From Desulfotomaculum sp. (GTDB lineage: Bacteria > Bacillota > Desulfotomaculia > Desulfotomaculales > Desulfohalotomaculaceae), in contig JACDOL010000005.1 of the NCBI GenBank assembly GCA_017656165.1, positions 1 to 58,226 of the forward strand: a DNA stretch of 58,226 nucleotides. Reading direction: 5' to 3'. The notes under the pieces were generated by a model. It was not told where the DNA came from. It was given only the letters and a program-made list of their open reading frames with translations, and did not search any database. This document shows positions 49,539 through 58,183 of the stretch, piece by piece. The stretch's first letter is position 1, and the number at the start of each line of letters is the position of its first letter. The position numbers were made by a program, and so were the translations under genes.

Positions 49539-49568
49539 ATTATAGTTAATAAATGTAAATAAGTACAA
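49539..49568 (-). promoter_or_regulatory. Sigma-A promoter for yacL-ispD-ispF
   Basis: Minus-strand TTGTAC (49568-49563), 18-bp spacer, TATAAT (49544-49539), about 40 nt before the yacL start. Confidence 0.65.
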
Positions 49569-49663
49569 TATAAAAGCAGATTTTTCTGCCATATTTTGAT
49601 AATATGCTAAAATTTTACTGGTCGCTTCATTCCTCAAACATACTCGGCGCTTTTCCTCCGGTA

Positions 49664-49694
49664 AATAAAATACGCCAGAATGAATTCTGACGTA
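49664..49694 (-). terminator. Terminator after carD
   Basis: TACGCCAGAAT/ATTCTGACGTA (49671-49681 with 49684-49694, one G-T pair) starts 2 nt beyond the carD stop and is followed on the minus strand by TTTTATTTACC. Confidence 0.7.
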
Positions 49695-49695
49695 A

Positions 49696-50172
49696 TCATG
49701 CCAGCGCACTATCAACCAGTGTCTGCACCGAATCCACTTCAAGTTCTGCAGCCAACACCAGTTCACTAATCAAAATCTGCCGGGCGTTTTCCAGCATTTT
49801 ACGTTCACCAGAGGAGAGACCTTTTTCTTGATCCCTTTTAAAAAGGTTGCGGACTACTTCAGCCACTTCAAATACATCCCCGCTTTTAATTTTTTCTAAA
49901 TTTGCCCGGTACCGCCTATTCCAGTTGGTGGACATAGTGCTGGAATCCCTGCTTAGAATATCAATAACCTTTTGAACACCCTGCCCATCGATTACCTGGC
50001 GCAGCCCGGTTCCCTGTGAATTATTTATAGGTATCATTACTTTCATGTCTCCCATTGGAAGACGAAGTATATAATATTTTTGTTTCTTACCCAGCACTTC
50101 TTTTTCTTCAATAGCTTCAATAATACCAGCACCGTGCATAGGATAAACGACCTTGTCACCTATTTTAAACAA
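49696..50172 (-). CDS. carD: CarD/CdnL-family transcriptional regulator
   Basis: 158 aa from the TTG at 50172. CarD proteins bind the RNA polymerase beta subunit and stabilise open complexes, often at rRNA and other stable-RNA promoters. The N-terminal RNAP-interaction domain is FKIGDKVVYPMHGAGIIEAI and KYYILRLPMGDMKVMIPINN; the helical C-terminal domain has the Trp in MSTNWNRRYRANLEKIKSGD. The ATG two codons earlier is immediately after the GGGGGG ribosome binding site and too close, so TTG with 6-nt spacing is better. Two tandem consensus promoters lie upstream. Confidence 0.93.
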   Translation of the reverse strand: MFKIGDKVVYPMHGAGIIEAIEEKEVLGKKQKYYILRLPMGDMKVMIPINNSQGTGLRQVIDGQGVQKVIDILSRDSSTMSTNWNRRYRANLEKIKSGDVFEVAEVVRNLFKRDQEKGLSSGERKMLENARQILISELVLAAELEVDSVQTLVDSALA

Positions 50173-50200
50173 GAGCATCCCCCCTTAAAAATCCATTAAT

Positions 50201-50229
50201 AGTATATCATACAAAGCTGTATTTGTCAA
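50201..50229 (-). promoter_or_regulatory. carD proximal sigma-A promoter (P2)
   Basis: Minus-strand TTGACA (50229-50224), 17-bp spacer, TATACT (50206-50201), about 30 nt before carD. Confidence 0.82.
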
Positions 50230-50240
50230 ATAAAATTAGT

Positions 50241-50269
50241 ATTATAGCACAGGCATTAATATGTGTCAA
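50241..50269 (-). promoter_or_regulatory. carD distal sigma-A promoter (P1)
   Basis: Minus-strand TTGACA (50269-50264), 17-bp spacer, TATAAT (50246-50241), a perfect consensus pair. Its -10 lies 11 bp upstream of the P2 -35. Confidence 0.85.
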
Positions 50270-50292
50270 CAGCCTTTTGAATGTGTGTTCGT

Positions 50293-50322
50293 TTGACAAA
50301 CCCCTCAAATGATGTCTATAAT
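50293..50322 (+). promoter_or_regulatory. Sigma-A promoter for the plus-strand gene
   Basis: TTGACA (50293-50298), 18-bp spacer, TATAAT (50317-50322). It is back to back with carD P1; their -35 boxes are 23 bp apart. Confidence 0.82.
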
Positions 50323-50360
50323 TTGTTTAAATGTTAACTTTTGAAAGGGGTTGATATAGT

Positions 50361-50759
50361 TTGTTGAAGGATCTCTTAACAGAAGAATTTCAATATACTG
50401 TTTCCGATCACTTGGTATGTAATCGCAGTATTTTAGATATTTTAAGTAAGCACCAGGAGTGCAGTGCTCGAATTAACCGCTCAGCAGTAAAATCTGTAAC
50501 TTCCTGCGGCTGCTTAAAAATAAAAACTGAAAAAAACAGCCTCCCTGAAGATGCATCTTTGTCAGAGTTAAAGAATATTATGGACTCTCATTTGCAGGGC
50601 AAGCTTTGTCCACAATGCAGGGAAGTGCTGGAAACTGAAATTGGCAGGTCCCTGGTTTATTTAGCTGCCCTGTGCAGCTCGCTGGATCTAAATTTATTTG
50701 ATATTATTATCAAAGAATATAATAAGATGAAACTGCTTGGGTATTATAACTTAACATAA
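50361..50759 (+). CDS. Uncharacterised 132-aa protein with two Cys pairs
   Basis: I do not recognise a function. The sequence is mostly helical and cytoplasmic. It has CGC at 49-51 (SVTSCGCLKIKTE) and CPQC at 83-86 (LQGKLCPQCREVLE), which together could bind a metal. The C-terminal helices (GRSLVYLAALCSSLDLNLFD) recall MazG-like helical folds. From memory, similar short proteins next to carD in clostridia are labelled as a DUF (perhaps DUF1573); not verified. Start: TTG at 50361 with AAAGGGG about 10 nt upstream. It is the only long plus-strand gene in the window, divergent from carD and convergent with disA. Confidence 0.8.
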   Translation: MLKDLLTEEFQYTVSDHLVCNRSILDILSKHQECSARINRSAVKSVTSCGCLKIKTEKNSLPEDASLSELKNIMDSHLQGKLCPQCREVLETEIGRSLVYLAALCSSLDLNLFDIIIKEYNKMKLLGYYNLT

Positions 50760-50784
50760 AACCGGGGCTTCAGCCCCGGTTCTT
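50757..50784. terminator. Bidirectional terminator between the plus-strand gene and disA
   Basis: ACCGGGGC-TTCA-GCCCCGGT (50761-50780), flanked by AAAA on the left, which reads TTTTATG on the minus strand after disA; the plus-strand side is TTCTTCACAATTT. Convergent genes share it. Confidence 0.75.
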
Positions 50785-50829
50785 CACAATTTAAACTAGT
50801 ATTAATTTAATTTTTAATAAATAATTGTC

Positions 50830-51909
50830 TCAGGTATTATAACTATCCTGTATCAATTTGTCACGGTAATGCCTTAAGCCTTCCTTAATTGATCGAGCAC
50901 GGACTTCACCAATACCTTCAACATCATCTAACTGTTCTATGCTGGCATTTAATATGCTGGGGAGGGTTTCAAATGTTTCTACCAGGTTCTCAATCACTGG
51001 AACAGGAAGTCTTGGTATTTTTTGCAGAACGCGGTACCCCCTGGGGGTTACATTTTGCTCTAATATACTCTGCCCCCCCGAATAGCCCAGTGCTCTAGCA
51101 ATTAAAACTAAATCCAGCAGGTCCTCAGCCGGCCAACTATTAATCATTTCCATAATGTTTTCTGGAGTTTTATCAGCATCCGTGGAATAATCTTGAATAA
51201 TTAAAAGCCCCTCAACTTCAACATTTGATACCAGTTCTTCCATCTGCATGGTTATTAAGCGTCCTTCAGTCCCCAGTTCACTGGTATAGCGTTCAATTTC
51301 TTTTACAACTCGCAGTACCATTTCTACCCTCTGGATAGCTTTTGTTACATCATAAAGGGTAACAGCATCTAAAAATTCCAGGTTTGATAGTTCCAAAACC
51401 ACCTGGTCTAATGCGTTCCGATATTTTTCTAAAGTTTGTATTGCCTGGTTAGCCTTGGACAGTATTACCCCTATATCTCGTAAGACATATTTTAGAGAGC
51501 CCTTATAAAGTGTAATTACCCCCCTGCGCTGGGAAATTGATATAACCAGTTCCCCACTCTGCTTTGCCACCCTTTCGGCAGTACGGTGACGAATACCGGT
51601 TTCAGTGGAGGGAATATGTAGGTCAGGAATTAATTGTTTATTGGCAGCAATTATTCGTTTTGTATCCTGACTAATTATAATTGCTCCGTCCATTTTAGCC
51701 AGTTCATATAAAGAAGCAGGGGTAAAGTCTGCATTTATTTCAAAACCGCCTTCGGCAATGTTCATCACTTCTGGACTGTCGCTGACTACAATTAAGGCCC
51801 CTGTTTTGGCCCGTAAAATGTTTTCCAGGCCTTCCCGCAGCGGTGTGCCGGGAGCAACCTTGCGCAGTACCTGCAGTAATTCTTCTTCAACTTTTTCATC
51901 TCTCAGCAT
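50830..51909 (-). CDS. disA: DNA integrity scanning diadenylate cyclase DisA
   Basis: 359 aa, normal. DisA makes c-di-AMP and scans DNA for damage, pausing sporulation in B. subtilis. The DAC domain (about 1-150) carries DGA at 74-76 (AKMDGAIIIS) and RHR at 107-109 (GIRHRTAERVAK). A helical linker and a C-terminal helix-hairpin-helix DNA-binding domain (ASIEQLDDVEGIGEVRARSI) complete it. It follows radA by 12 nt; RadA is known to modulate DisA activity. Confidence 0.97.
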   Translation of the reverse strand: MLRDEKVEEELLQVLRKVAPGTPLREGLENILRAKTGALIVVSDSPEVMNIAEGGFEINADFTPASLYELAKMDGAIIISQDTKRIIAANKQLIPDLHIPSTETGIRHRTAERVAKQSGELVISISQRRGVITLYKGSLKYVLRDIGVILSKANQAIQTLEKYRNALDQVVLELSNLEFLDAVTLYDVTKAIQRVEMVLRVVKEIERYTSELGTEGRLITMQMEELVSNVEVEGLLIIQDYSTDADKTPENIMEMINSWPAEDLLDLVLIARALGYSGGQSILEQNVTPRGYRVLQKIPRLPVPVIENLVETFETLPSILNASIEQLDDVEGIGEVRARSIKEGLRHYRDKLIQDSYNT

Positions 51910-51921
51910 GTTGCTCCCTCC

Positions 51922-53289
51922 TTAACCTTCTAATGCAGTTTCTATAGCTTCTGCTAATGTATCAGCTGTTAATAATTTTATACCTGAAAGGTTTAATTTA
52001 TTAATACCCGTTCTGGGAACTAAGGCTTTTTTAAACCCCATACTTTTTGCTTCTTTTAACCTTCGTTCCAAAGCTGTTACTGGTCTTACTTCACCTGTTA
52101 ATCCGATTTCTCCAACAACAACCATGTCATTAGAAACAGCTGTCTCTCTAAAGCTGGATGCCAGTGATAGAGCCACAGCCAGATCAACAGCCGGTTCCAA
52201 AAGGCGCACCCCACCAACCACGTTTACATATGCATCATACCCACCAAGCCTCATTCCAACTCTCTTTTCGAGAACTGCCATAATTAATGCCACGCGGTTG
52301 TGGTCCACCCCGGTAGTCATACGCCTGGGAACCCCAAAAGAGTTTTCACAGACAAGAGCCTGTATTTCCACCAATAACGGCCTGGTTCCTTCAATACTGG
52401 GCACCACCACCGAACCTGGAGCAGCGGAAAGCGGGTGCCTGGCCATAAACATTGCTGAAGGATTTTCAATTTCTACCAGTCCCCGTTCCTGCATTTCAAA
52501 TATCCCTACTTCATTTGTTGAACCAAATCTATTTTTTACTGTTCGCAAAATACGAAAAGATTGGTGACGGTCCCCCTCAAAATACAACACTGTATCTACC
52601 ATATGTTCCAGAACCCGGGGGCCGGCCAGTGTTCCTTCCTTGGTAACATGACCAACAATAAAAATAGAAATTCCGTATTCTTTGGCATAGTGCATCAGTT
52701 TTGACGTCGATTCTCTAACTTGTGAAACGCTGCCTGGAGCTGAAGCGATGTCTGGATGTACCATGGTTTGAATAGAGTCCACAACTGCTACCCTTGGTGA
52801 TATTTCTTTCATGTAGTAAAGAGCAGTTTCCAGATCTGTTTCACTGGCTATGTATACTTCGCTGGTATTTATTCCTAATCTCCGGGCTCTAAGCCCTACC
52901 TGTCTAAGCGATTCTTCCCCGGTTATGTATAAAACCCTGCCCCCGCTGCTTAAACAGCTGGCAGCCTGCAAAAGAAGAGTCGATTTACCAATTCCCGGGT
53001 CACCGCCAATCAGCACCAAAGAGCCCGGTACAATACCACCACCCAGTACCCGGTCCAATTCTTTTATTCCAGTTGTATATCTTTCTTCCTGGGAAAGTTC
53101 AACCTGGGAAAGAACTTGGAGAAGCGGCTGGCCAGCGGCACTTTTTTTCTTCCTGGTTGAAGGTGCGTTTTCCTCCACCAGTGTATTCCATGAACCGCAC
53201 CCGGGACATTTACCCATCCACTGCAGTGATTGGTGTCCACATTTCTGGCAAAAAAAAGTGGTTTTGCTGCGAATAGCAACCAACTCCAA
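51922..53289 (-). CDS. radA: DNA repair protein RadA
   Basis: 455 aa. RadA is a RecA-like helicase for branch migration in recombination. Four domains are visible: zinc finger C14/C17/C28/C31, Walker A GGDPGIGKST at 95-104, the KNRFG motif (TVKNRFGSTNEVGIFEM), and a Lon-protease-like C-terminal domain (VNVVGGVRLLEPAVDLAVAL). The start is unclear: no ATG precedes the zinc finger. The listed TTG at 53289 has a weak ribosome binding site; a TTG at 53283 and an ATT at 53274 (GGAG 9 nt upstream) are alternatives. Confidence 0.95.
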   Translation of the reverse strand: MELVAIRSKTTFFCQKCGHQSLQWMGKCPGCGSWNTLVEENAPSTRKKKSAAGQPLLQVLSQVELSQEERYTTGIKELDRVLGGGIVPGSLVLIGGDPGIGKSTLLLQAASCLSSGGRVLYITGEESLRQVGLRARRLGINTSEVYIASETDLETALYYMKEISPRVAVVDSIQTMVHPDIASAPGSVSQVRESTSKLMHYAKEYGISIFIVGHVTKEGTLAGPRVLEHMVDTVLYFEGDRHQSFRILRTVKNRFGSTNEVGIFEMQERGLVEIENPSAMFMARHPLSAAPGSVVVPSIEGTRPLLVEIQALVCENSFGVPRRMTTGVDHNRVALIMAVLEKRVGMRLGGYDAYVNVVGGVRLLEPAVDLAVALSLASSFRETAVSNDMVVVGEIGLTGEVRPVTALERRLKEAKSMGFKKALVPRTGINKLNLSGIKLLTADTLAEAIETALEG

Positions 53290-53338
53290 TCCAATTGTCT
53301 GCAGCTTAAATTATATCACGCCCCGTTAAATGGGTACA

Positions 53339-53367
53339 GGGCAAAAGCACTAAATGTGCCTTTGCCC
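53339..53367. repeat. Hairpin between clpC and radA
   Basis: GGGCAAAAGCAC / GTGCCTTTGCCC (53339-53350 with 53356-53367), 11 of 12 paired, 5-nt loop. There is no U-run on the minus strand, so it looks like an mRNA processing or stability element rather than a terminator. Confidence 0.6.
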
Positions 53368-53373
53368 ATTATA

Positions 53374-55830
53374 TTATCTCACTTTTTCTATTGAGATCTC
53401 ATTATTTTTTACTCCTACTTTTAATCTATCGCCGGTCTGCACATTGCCTTCTAAAAGTTCTTCAGAAAGTCTGTCTTCTACACTTTTTTGAATTTCACGC
53501 CTCAGCGGCCTTGCACCATATTCTTCACTATAACCTCTCTCCGCCAGCAGACTTTTAGCTTCTTCTGTAAACTCCAAGTATATACCTCTATCTGCAATTC
53601 GCTTAGCCACTCTGTCCAACATTAAACCTACAATTTCTTTAATGTGTTCGGGTCTTAAGGCATGGAAGTATACAATTTCATCAATTCTATTTAAAAATTC
53701 CGGGCGGAAGGTGCGTTCTAATTCTTTCTTTAACCCCCGACGTATTTCTTCTGCCTTATTTTCATCATCATCGCCAGTACGAATCCCCACTACTGGAGTA
53801 TGTTTTAGTTTCTGAACACCAACGTTAGAGGTCATGATAATAACGGTGTTGCGGAAATCTACTGTGCGCCCTTTAGCTTCAGTAAGCCGCCCGTCTTCCA
53901 GTACCTGCAGCAGGATATTAAATACTTCAGGATGCGCTTTTTCTATTTCATCCAGTAAAACCACCGAATATGGGCGCCTTCTAACTGCTTCTGTCAGCTG
54001 CCCCCCTTCTTCGTAACCTACATATCCCGGGGGTGAGCCCACCAGTCGGGATACAGCATGTTTCTCCATATACTCAGACATATCAATCCTAATCATGGCA
54101 TCTTCGTCACCAAAAAGCGCTTCCGCCAAAGCCCGTGCCAGCTCTGTTTTACCAACACCAGTAGGACCGAGGAAAATAAATGAGCCTATGGGGCGCTTGG
54201 GATCTTTTAACCCTGCTCTTGCCCTACGTACAGCCTTAGCCACAGCCTTCACCGCTTCATCCTGGCCCACAACCCGTTCATGCAGCACTTCCTCCAGGCG
54301 AAGCAGGCGCTCAGATTCTTCTTGAGCCAGCTTATTTACTGGAATACCAGTCCAGCTGGACACAATAGAGGCAATGCTCTCTTCATCTACTACCAGTTCC
54401 TTATCTTCCTGCTGCTGTTTCCATTCTTTTCTTTCTAATTCAAGTTTATTTAAAATTTCTTTTTCTCTGTCTCGAAGTTCAGCTGCTTTTTCAAATTCCT
54501 GGTTGTTTACAGCAGCTTCTTTCTCCTTACGAATTTCTTCCAGCTTATTTTCTAGATCCTTCATGTCAGGGGGAGCAGTATATGCATTAACACGTACCCG
54601 GGATGCCGCTTCATCTACCAGGTCTATAGCTTTGTCAGGTAAAAAGCGGTCTGATATATACCGGTCAGATAATTTCGCTGCAGCTTCCAGTGCTTCATCA
54701 GTAATGCGCACCCGGTGATGAGCTTCATATTTGTCACGCAAACCCTTCAAAATTTCAATTGTTTCCTCTACTGTTGGTTCTTCTACAGTAATAGGTTGGA
54801 ATCGCCGTTCAAGAGCAGCATCCTTTTCAATATGTTTCCGGTACTCATCAAGGGTGGTCGCTCCAATACACTGAAGCTCTCCCCTGGCCAATGCAGGTTT
54901 CAGTATGTTAGAAGCATCAATAGCTCCTTCTGCTCCCCCGGCACCTATCAGGGTATGAAGTTCATCAATGAATAAAATTATGTTTCCCGCCTCGGTAATT
55001 TCCTTTATTACTTTTTTCAAACGATCTTCAAATTCACCCCGGTACTTGGTTCCAGCCACCATAGCGGCTAAATCCAGTGTTACAACTCTCTTACCTGCAA
55101 GGGTTTCTGGCACTTCACCATTAACGATTTTTTGAGCTAAACCCTCAGCAATGGCTGTTTTACCAACTCCCGGTTCACCTACCAGAACTGGATTATTTTT
55201 TGTTCTCCTGCTCAGCACTTGAATTACTCTTTCTATTTCTTTCTGGCGGCCAATTACCGGGTCAAGCTTATCCTCCTTAGCCAGTGCATTTAAATCCCGG
55301 CCAAATTCGTTTAATGTGGCAGTCTTATTAATCCCACAGCTTCCGCCAGGGCACCCACCATTGTTGTTTGGGCTGCCCTGAACACCTTCACCATACTGGC
55401 TGCCAAGCATTTTAACTAAAAGCTGCTGCACGCGGTTTAAATCCGCACCCATAGACACCAACACCTTGGCGGCAACACCTTCACCTTCGCTGATTAATCC
55501 CAGCAGCAGGTGCTCAGTTCCAACGTAATTGTGCCCCATTCTGCGAGCATGATAAACTGCCAGTTCAATTACCCGTTTCCCTCTAGGCGTGAGCGGAAGT
55601 TCATTGGGTACTTCTCCCTGGCCTTTTTCTACCATTTTTTCAACCGCTTCCCTTACTTTATCAGCCTGGATACCTAATTCCTGTAAAACCTGTGCCGCTA
55701 CTCCCTGACCTTCACGAATTAATCCTAAAAGTATGTGCTCTGTGCCCACATACGGGTACTTCATGTTCCTGGCTTCCTCTTGCGCAAAAGCTATTACTTT
55801 ACGTGCCCGTTCGGTAAATTTTGCAAACAT
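53374..55830 (-). CDS. clpC: ATP-dependent Clp protease ATPase subunit ClpC
   Basis: 818 aa AAA+ unfoldase working with ClpP. Two N-terminal Clp_N repeats (about 1-145) form the docking domain for adaptors and phospho-arginine. Walker A1 is GEPGVGKT at 218-225, the UVR-containing coiled-coil M domain is at about 420-475, and Walker A2 is GPTGVGKT at 555-562. A Gly/Cys-rich linker (GGCPGGSCG) follows the N-domain. Last gene of the ctsR operon, 16 nt after mcsB. Confidence 0.97.
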   Translation of the reverse strand: MFAKFTERARKVIAFAQEEARNMKYPYVGTEHILLGLIREGQGVAAQVLQELGIQADKVREAVEKMVEKGQGEVPNELPLTPRGKRVIELAVYHARRMGHNYVGTEHLLLGLISEGEGVAAKVLVSMGADLNRVQQLLVKMLGSQYGEGVQGSPNNNGGCPGGSCGINKTATLNEFGRDLNALAKEDKLDPVIGRQKEIERVIQVLSRRTKNNPVLVGEPGVGKTAIAEGLAQKIVNGEVPETLAGKRVVTLDLAAMVAGTKYRGEFEDRLKKVIKEITEAGNIILFIDELHTLIGAGGAEGAIDASNILKPALARGELQCIGATTLDEYRKHIEKDAALERRFQPITVEEPTVEETIEILKGLRDKYEAHHRVRITDEALEAAAKLSDRYISDRFLPDKAIDLVDEAASRVRVNAYTAPPDMKDLENKLEEIRKEKEAAVNNQEFEKAAELRDREKEILNKLELERKEWKQQQEDKELVVDEESIASIVSSWTGIPVNKLAQEESERLLRLEEVLHERVVGQDEAVKAVAKAVRRARAGLKDPKRPIGSFIFLGPTGVGKTELARALAEALFGDEDAMIRIDMSEYMEKHAVSRLVGSPPGYVGYEEGGQLTEAVRRRPYSVVLLDEIEKAHPEVFNILLQVLEDGRLTEAKGRTVDFRNTVIIMTSNVGVQKLKHTPVVGIRTGDDDENKAEEIRRGLKKELERTFRPEFLNRIDEIVYFHALRPEHIKEIVGLMLDRVAKRIADRGIYLEFTEEAKSLLAERGYSEEYGARPLRREIQKSVEDRLSEELLEGNVQTGDRLKVGVKNNEISIEKVR

Positions 55831-55846
55831 TATTTACACCTCCAGA

Positions 55847-56914
55847 CTAGTTATAAGTATTTAACTTTTTTCTAACTATCTCCGCTCTCATAACATCCCT
55901 TTCATGGGAAGTTAATTCTCTTTGAGCCTGCTTATGCAGGTAGGCAGGCCTGGTCATAACTATTAGCTCATTCAATACCTTGGGAGAAAGATTTTTTATT
56001 ACATCTAAATCAGCTCCCAACCGTACGTCGGATATATATCTCATGGCTTCGTCCGAAGTAAGCATCCGTGCATATTTAAGCGTCCCGTAAGCCCGGTATA
56101 TCCTGTCTTCAAGCTGGTATTTTTTATCGCGGTACAGGACCTTTCTGGCCATTCGTTCCTGGTCTATAAGCTGTTTAACTACAGATGTTAATTTATTTAT
56201 AATTTCCTCTTCGGTGAGCCCTAAGGTCACTTGGTTGGAAACCTGGAACAGGTTGCCCATTGCCTGTGTTCCTTCTCCGTATAAGCCCCTAACTGTAAGT
56301 CCCAGTTTGGATACGGCGGTAATAACTTCATTTATCCGGTTCATTATTGTCAATCCAGGCAGGTGAACCATCACCGATGCCCTTAAACCGGTACCAACAT
56401 TGGTGGGACAAGCAGTTAAGTAACCCAAATGTTCTGAGAAGGCATAATCCAGTGTAGCCTCTAGAGCATCATCCAACTTATTAGCTGTTTCCCAAGCTTT
56501 CTGCAGCTGCAGCCCGGGCAGCAGGCACTGAATTCTTAAATGATCTTCTTCGTTTAACATAATACTGACAATTTCATCTTCACTTAATACCACTGCTTTT
56601 TTTTCATGATCTTTTAACAGGTCCGGGCTGATTAAATGTTTTTCCATTAGTATACTTCTTTCCACCGGAGACAATTCACCCATCCGAACGAGTTCCATCC
56701 CAGTAAACTGCTTTTTAAAATCTTCTTTAGATATTGCCAGCTGTACCGCGTGAAATACGGAATCAGCTTCAGTTTGAGATATTTGATTAGGAAATAAGAT
56801 TCCTGTTAGGTTCCTGGCAAGTCGTATCCGGCTGCTGATAACAATATCATTTTCCGGTCCATCCCCATCCATCCACCTGGCGCGGGCATTGTTTACAGTT
56901 TCTCTAACACCCAT
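55847..56914 (-). CDS. mcsB: Protein arginine kinase McsB
   Basis: 355 aa. McsB phosphorylates protein arginines, inactivating CtsR and marking proteins for ClpCP. It resembles ATP:guanido phosphotransferases: ATP-binding VISSRIRLARN near 25-35 and the active-site Cys at 169 (TACPTNVGTGLRASVMVHLP). The C-terminal RDxxRA motif (HERDVMRAEIVRKK), which binds phospho-arginine for allosteric activation, is present. It follows mcsA by 14 nt. Confidence 0.97.
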   Translation of the reverse strand: MGVRETVNNARARWMDGDGPENDIVISSRIRLARNLTGILFPNQISQTEADSVFHAVQLAISKEDFKKQFTGMELVRMGELSPVERSILMEKHLISPDLLKDHEKKAVVLSEDEIVSIMLNEEDHLRIQCLLPGLQLQKAWETANKLDDALEATLDYAFSEHLGYLTACPTNVGTGLRASVMVHLPGLTIMNRINEVITAVSKLGLTVRGLYGEGTQAMGNLFQVSNQVTLGLTEEEIINKLTSVVKQLIDQERMARKVLYRDKKYQLEDRIYRAYGTLKYARMLTSDEAMRYISDVRLGADLDVIKNLSPKVLNELIVMTRPAYLHKQAQRELTSHERDVMRAEIVRKKLNTYN

Positions 56915-56928
56915 TAAATTCCACCTCC

Positions 56929-57429
56929 TTACTGTAACTTCTGTTCCAGGGCTTTTATTTGATCTCGCAGTTGGGCAGCCTTTTCAAATTCTTCCTTCTT
57001 AATGGCTTCCTGCAGCTGTTCTTTTAACATATTAATTTCTTTGTTTATTCTGGCTCGCCCACCAGTCCTCTTCGGTACTTTCCCAGTATGCTGTCCTGTA
57101 CCATGAATTCTCCTTACCAAAGGAATAATTTGATCCTTAAAAGTTTCATAGCATTCAGGACAGCCCAACAACCCTACCTTAGCAAATTTATTTTTTGATA
57201 TCCGGCATTTAGGGCAGGTTTCTTCCCTTGTTTTAATTCCTGGAGTATATTCATAGCCCATTAATCCACCTAAAAAGTGATGCAGATTAAACTGGGGATC
57301 AAACCCCCAGGTTTCCTGCTGCAGTTCACTGGCACAGTATTCACAAACATTCATTTCCGTTTTTTTGTTATTTATTACTTGAGTTAAATGAACTGTTGCA
57401 GGACGCTTATTGCACCTTTCACACATCAT
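56929..57429 (-). CDS. mcsA: McsA, zinc-binding activator of McsB
   Basis: 166 aa. McsA activates McsB and senses heat or thiol stress. Two zinc fingers are visible: CERC/CEYC (residues 3-6 and 28-31) and CPKC/CPEC near 75-100. The C-terminal UVR motif (EEFEKAAQLRDQIKALEQKL) is the ClpC-interacting element. Two adjacent ATGs exist at the start; the first (57429) has the GGGGGG ribosome binding site at good spacing. It lies 15 nt after ctsR. Confidence 0.95.
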   Translation of the reverse strand: MMCERCNKRPATVHLTQVINNKKTEMNVCEYCASELQQETWGFDPQFNLHHFLGGLMGYEYTPGIKTREETCPKCRISKNKFAKVGLLGCPECYETFKDQIIPLVRRIHGTGQHTGKVPKRTGGRARINKEINMLKEQLQEAIKKEEFEKAAQLRDQIKALEQKLQ

Positions 57430-57444
57430 AATTCATCCCCCCTA

Positions 57445-57909
57445 TCACTTATCACAGACTAAGGCAGTAATCATAGCCTTTAAAATTTGAGCCCGCAGCT
57501 TGTCTCGCCAGGGCAGCTCTAGTTTAAGCACTGCTCTATCCACTGCAGCTTTCATAATATTGTATTCTCTTTTCGTGATTGCCTTCTCATTTAACAGCCG
57601 CTGCAGTATTGCAGTGGCAGCATTTTGACTTACCTCATCACCAACTAGGTTGTAAAATTCTTTTAGCCATTCCTTAACATTATCTAAAGGAACTTTTGCT
57701 ATTCTTACATAGCCCCCTCCTCCACGCCTGCTTTCCACAATAAAACCGTGACTGGTAGTAAAGCGGGTGGAAAGTACATAGTTGATCTGTGATGGAGCAC
57801 AATTAAATTCATTTGCCAGTTCATTGCGCTGAATTTCTATATAACCATTTTGACTTTTTTCCAGCAGCTTCTTTAAGTATGTTTCTATTAAATCTGAAAT
57901 ATTAGGCAT
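57445..57909 (-). CDS. ctsR: Transcriptional repressor CtsR
   Basis: 154 aa, normal. CtsR represses class III heat-shock genes (clp genes and its own operon). The winged HTH is at about 20-70, ending with the DNA-reading glycine loop RRGGGGYVRI (R62, G63-G66), where R62 is a known McsB target. The C-terminal dimerisation domain follows. The ribosome binding site (AGGGGTGG) overlaps the proximal CtsR-type heptad, so repressor binding lies very close to the start. Confidence 0.96.
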   Translation of the reverse strand: MPNISDLIETYLKKLLEKSQNGYIEIQRNELANEFNCAPSQINYVLSTRFTTSHGFIVESRRGGGGYVRIAKVPLDNVKEWLKEFYNLVGDEVSQNAATAILQRLLNEKAITKREYNIMKAAVDRAVLKLELPWRDKLRAQILKAMITALVCDK

Positions 57910-57926
57910 TAACTGTATTCCACCCC

Positions 57927-57955
57927 TTTGACCTTAATCCACTTTGACTTTGACT
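57927..57955 (-). promoter_or_regulatory. Putative CtsR operator cluster
   Basis: On the minus strand three GTCAAA cores occur: AAGTCAAAGTCAAAG (two cores, 6 nt apart) and, 16 nt further, AGGTCAAAG. CtsR is known to bind tandem (A/G)GTCAAA heptads, normally 10 nt apart. The spacing here differs, but three cores in 29 nt directly between promoter and ctsR is unlikely by chance. Confidence 0.65.
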
Positions 57956-57967
57956 TACCTTAACTAA

Positions 57968-57998
57968 AGTATACCACCGCAGGTATATATTTATTCAA
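57968..57998 (-). promoter_or_regulatory. Putative sigma-A promoter of the ctsR operon
   Basis: Minus-strand TATACT (57973-57968) with TTGAAT (57998-57993) at 19-bp spacing. The long spacer makes it tentative, but the CtsR heptads lie directly downstream, where repression would be expected. Confidence 0.5.
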
Positions 57999-58090
57999 GT
58001 TTAGCATTTCTTGATTTGTTAACTTTATTTTTATTTTTGACCGATAATGGTAAATTAAATCCAAATTTCAGCGTTTTTCCTCCGAATACT

Positions 58091-58110
58091 GGGTTTGATA
58101 AATCAAACCC
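58091..58110. repeat. Short perfect palindrome upstream of ctsR
   Basis: GGGTTTGAT-AA-ATCAAACCC (9-bp arms) lies 180 nt upstream of ctsR, just past the tRNA terminator. No U-run follows on either strand. It may be a regulator site or an RNA hairpin. The rest of the 58000-58130 stretch is AT-rich and holds no convincing gene. Confidence 0.5.
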
Positions 58111-58133
58111 TTATATATAATAAAAAATATAAT

Positions 58134-58170
58134 AAAAAAACCTGCCAGGTTTAATATACCTGACAGGTTT
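58134..58170 (-). terminator. Terminator after the partial tRNA-Asn
   Basis: AAACCTGCCAGGT / ACCTGACAGGTTT (58138-58150 with 58158-58170, one mismatch, 7-nt loop) followed on the minus strand by TTTTTTTATTATATTTTTT. Confidence 0.9.
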
Positions 58171-58183
58171 ATCAAAAATAAAA

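Noticed and set aside
49500-49766. 88-codon minus-strand frame between yacL and carD
   Set aside because: It overlaps carD in another frame, spans the yacL promoter and the carD terminator, and has no ribosome binding site.
57991-58071. 26-codon CTG-start frame behind GGAGG upstream of ctsR
   Set aside because: Non-standard start and it runs into the ctsR -35 region. The AT-rich lysine/asparagine translation looks random.
58091-58110. FNR/CRP-type site at the palindrome upstream of ctsR
   Set aside because: The TTGAT/ATCAA half-sites are separated by 2 bp rather than the 4 bp expected for FNR.
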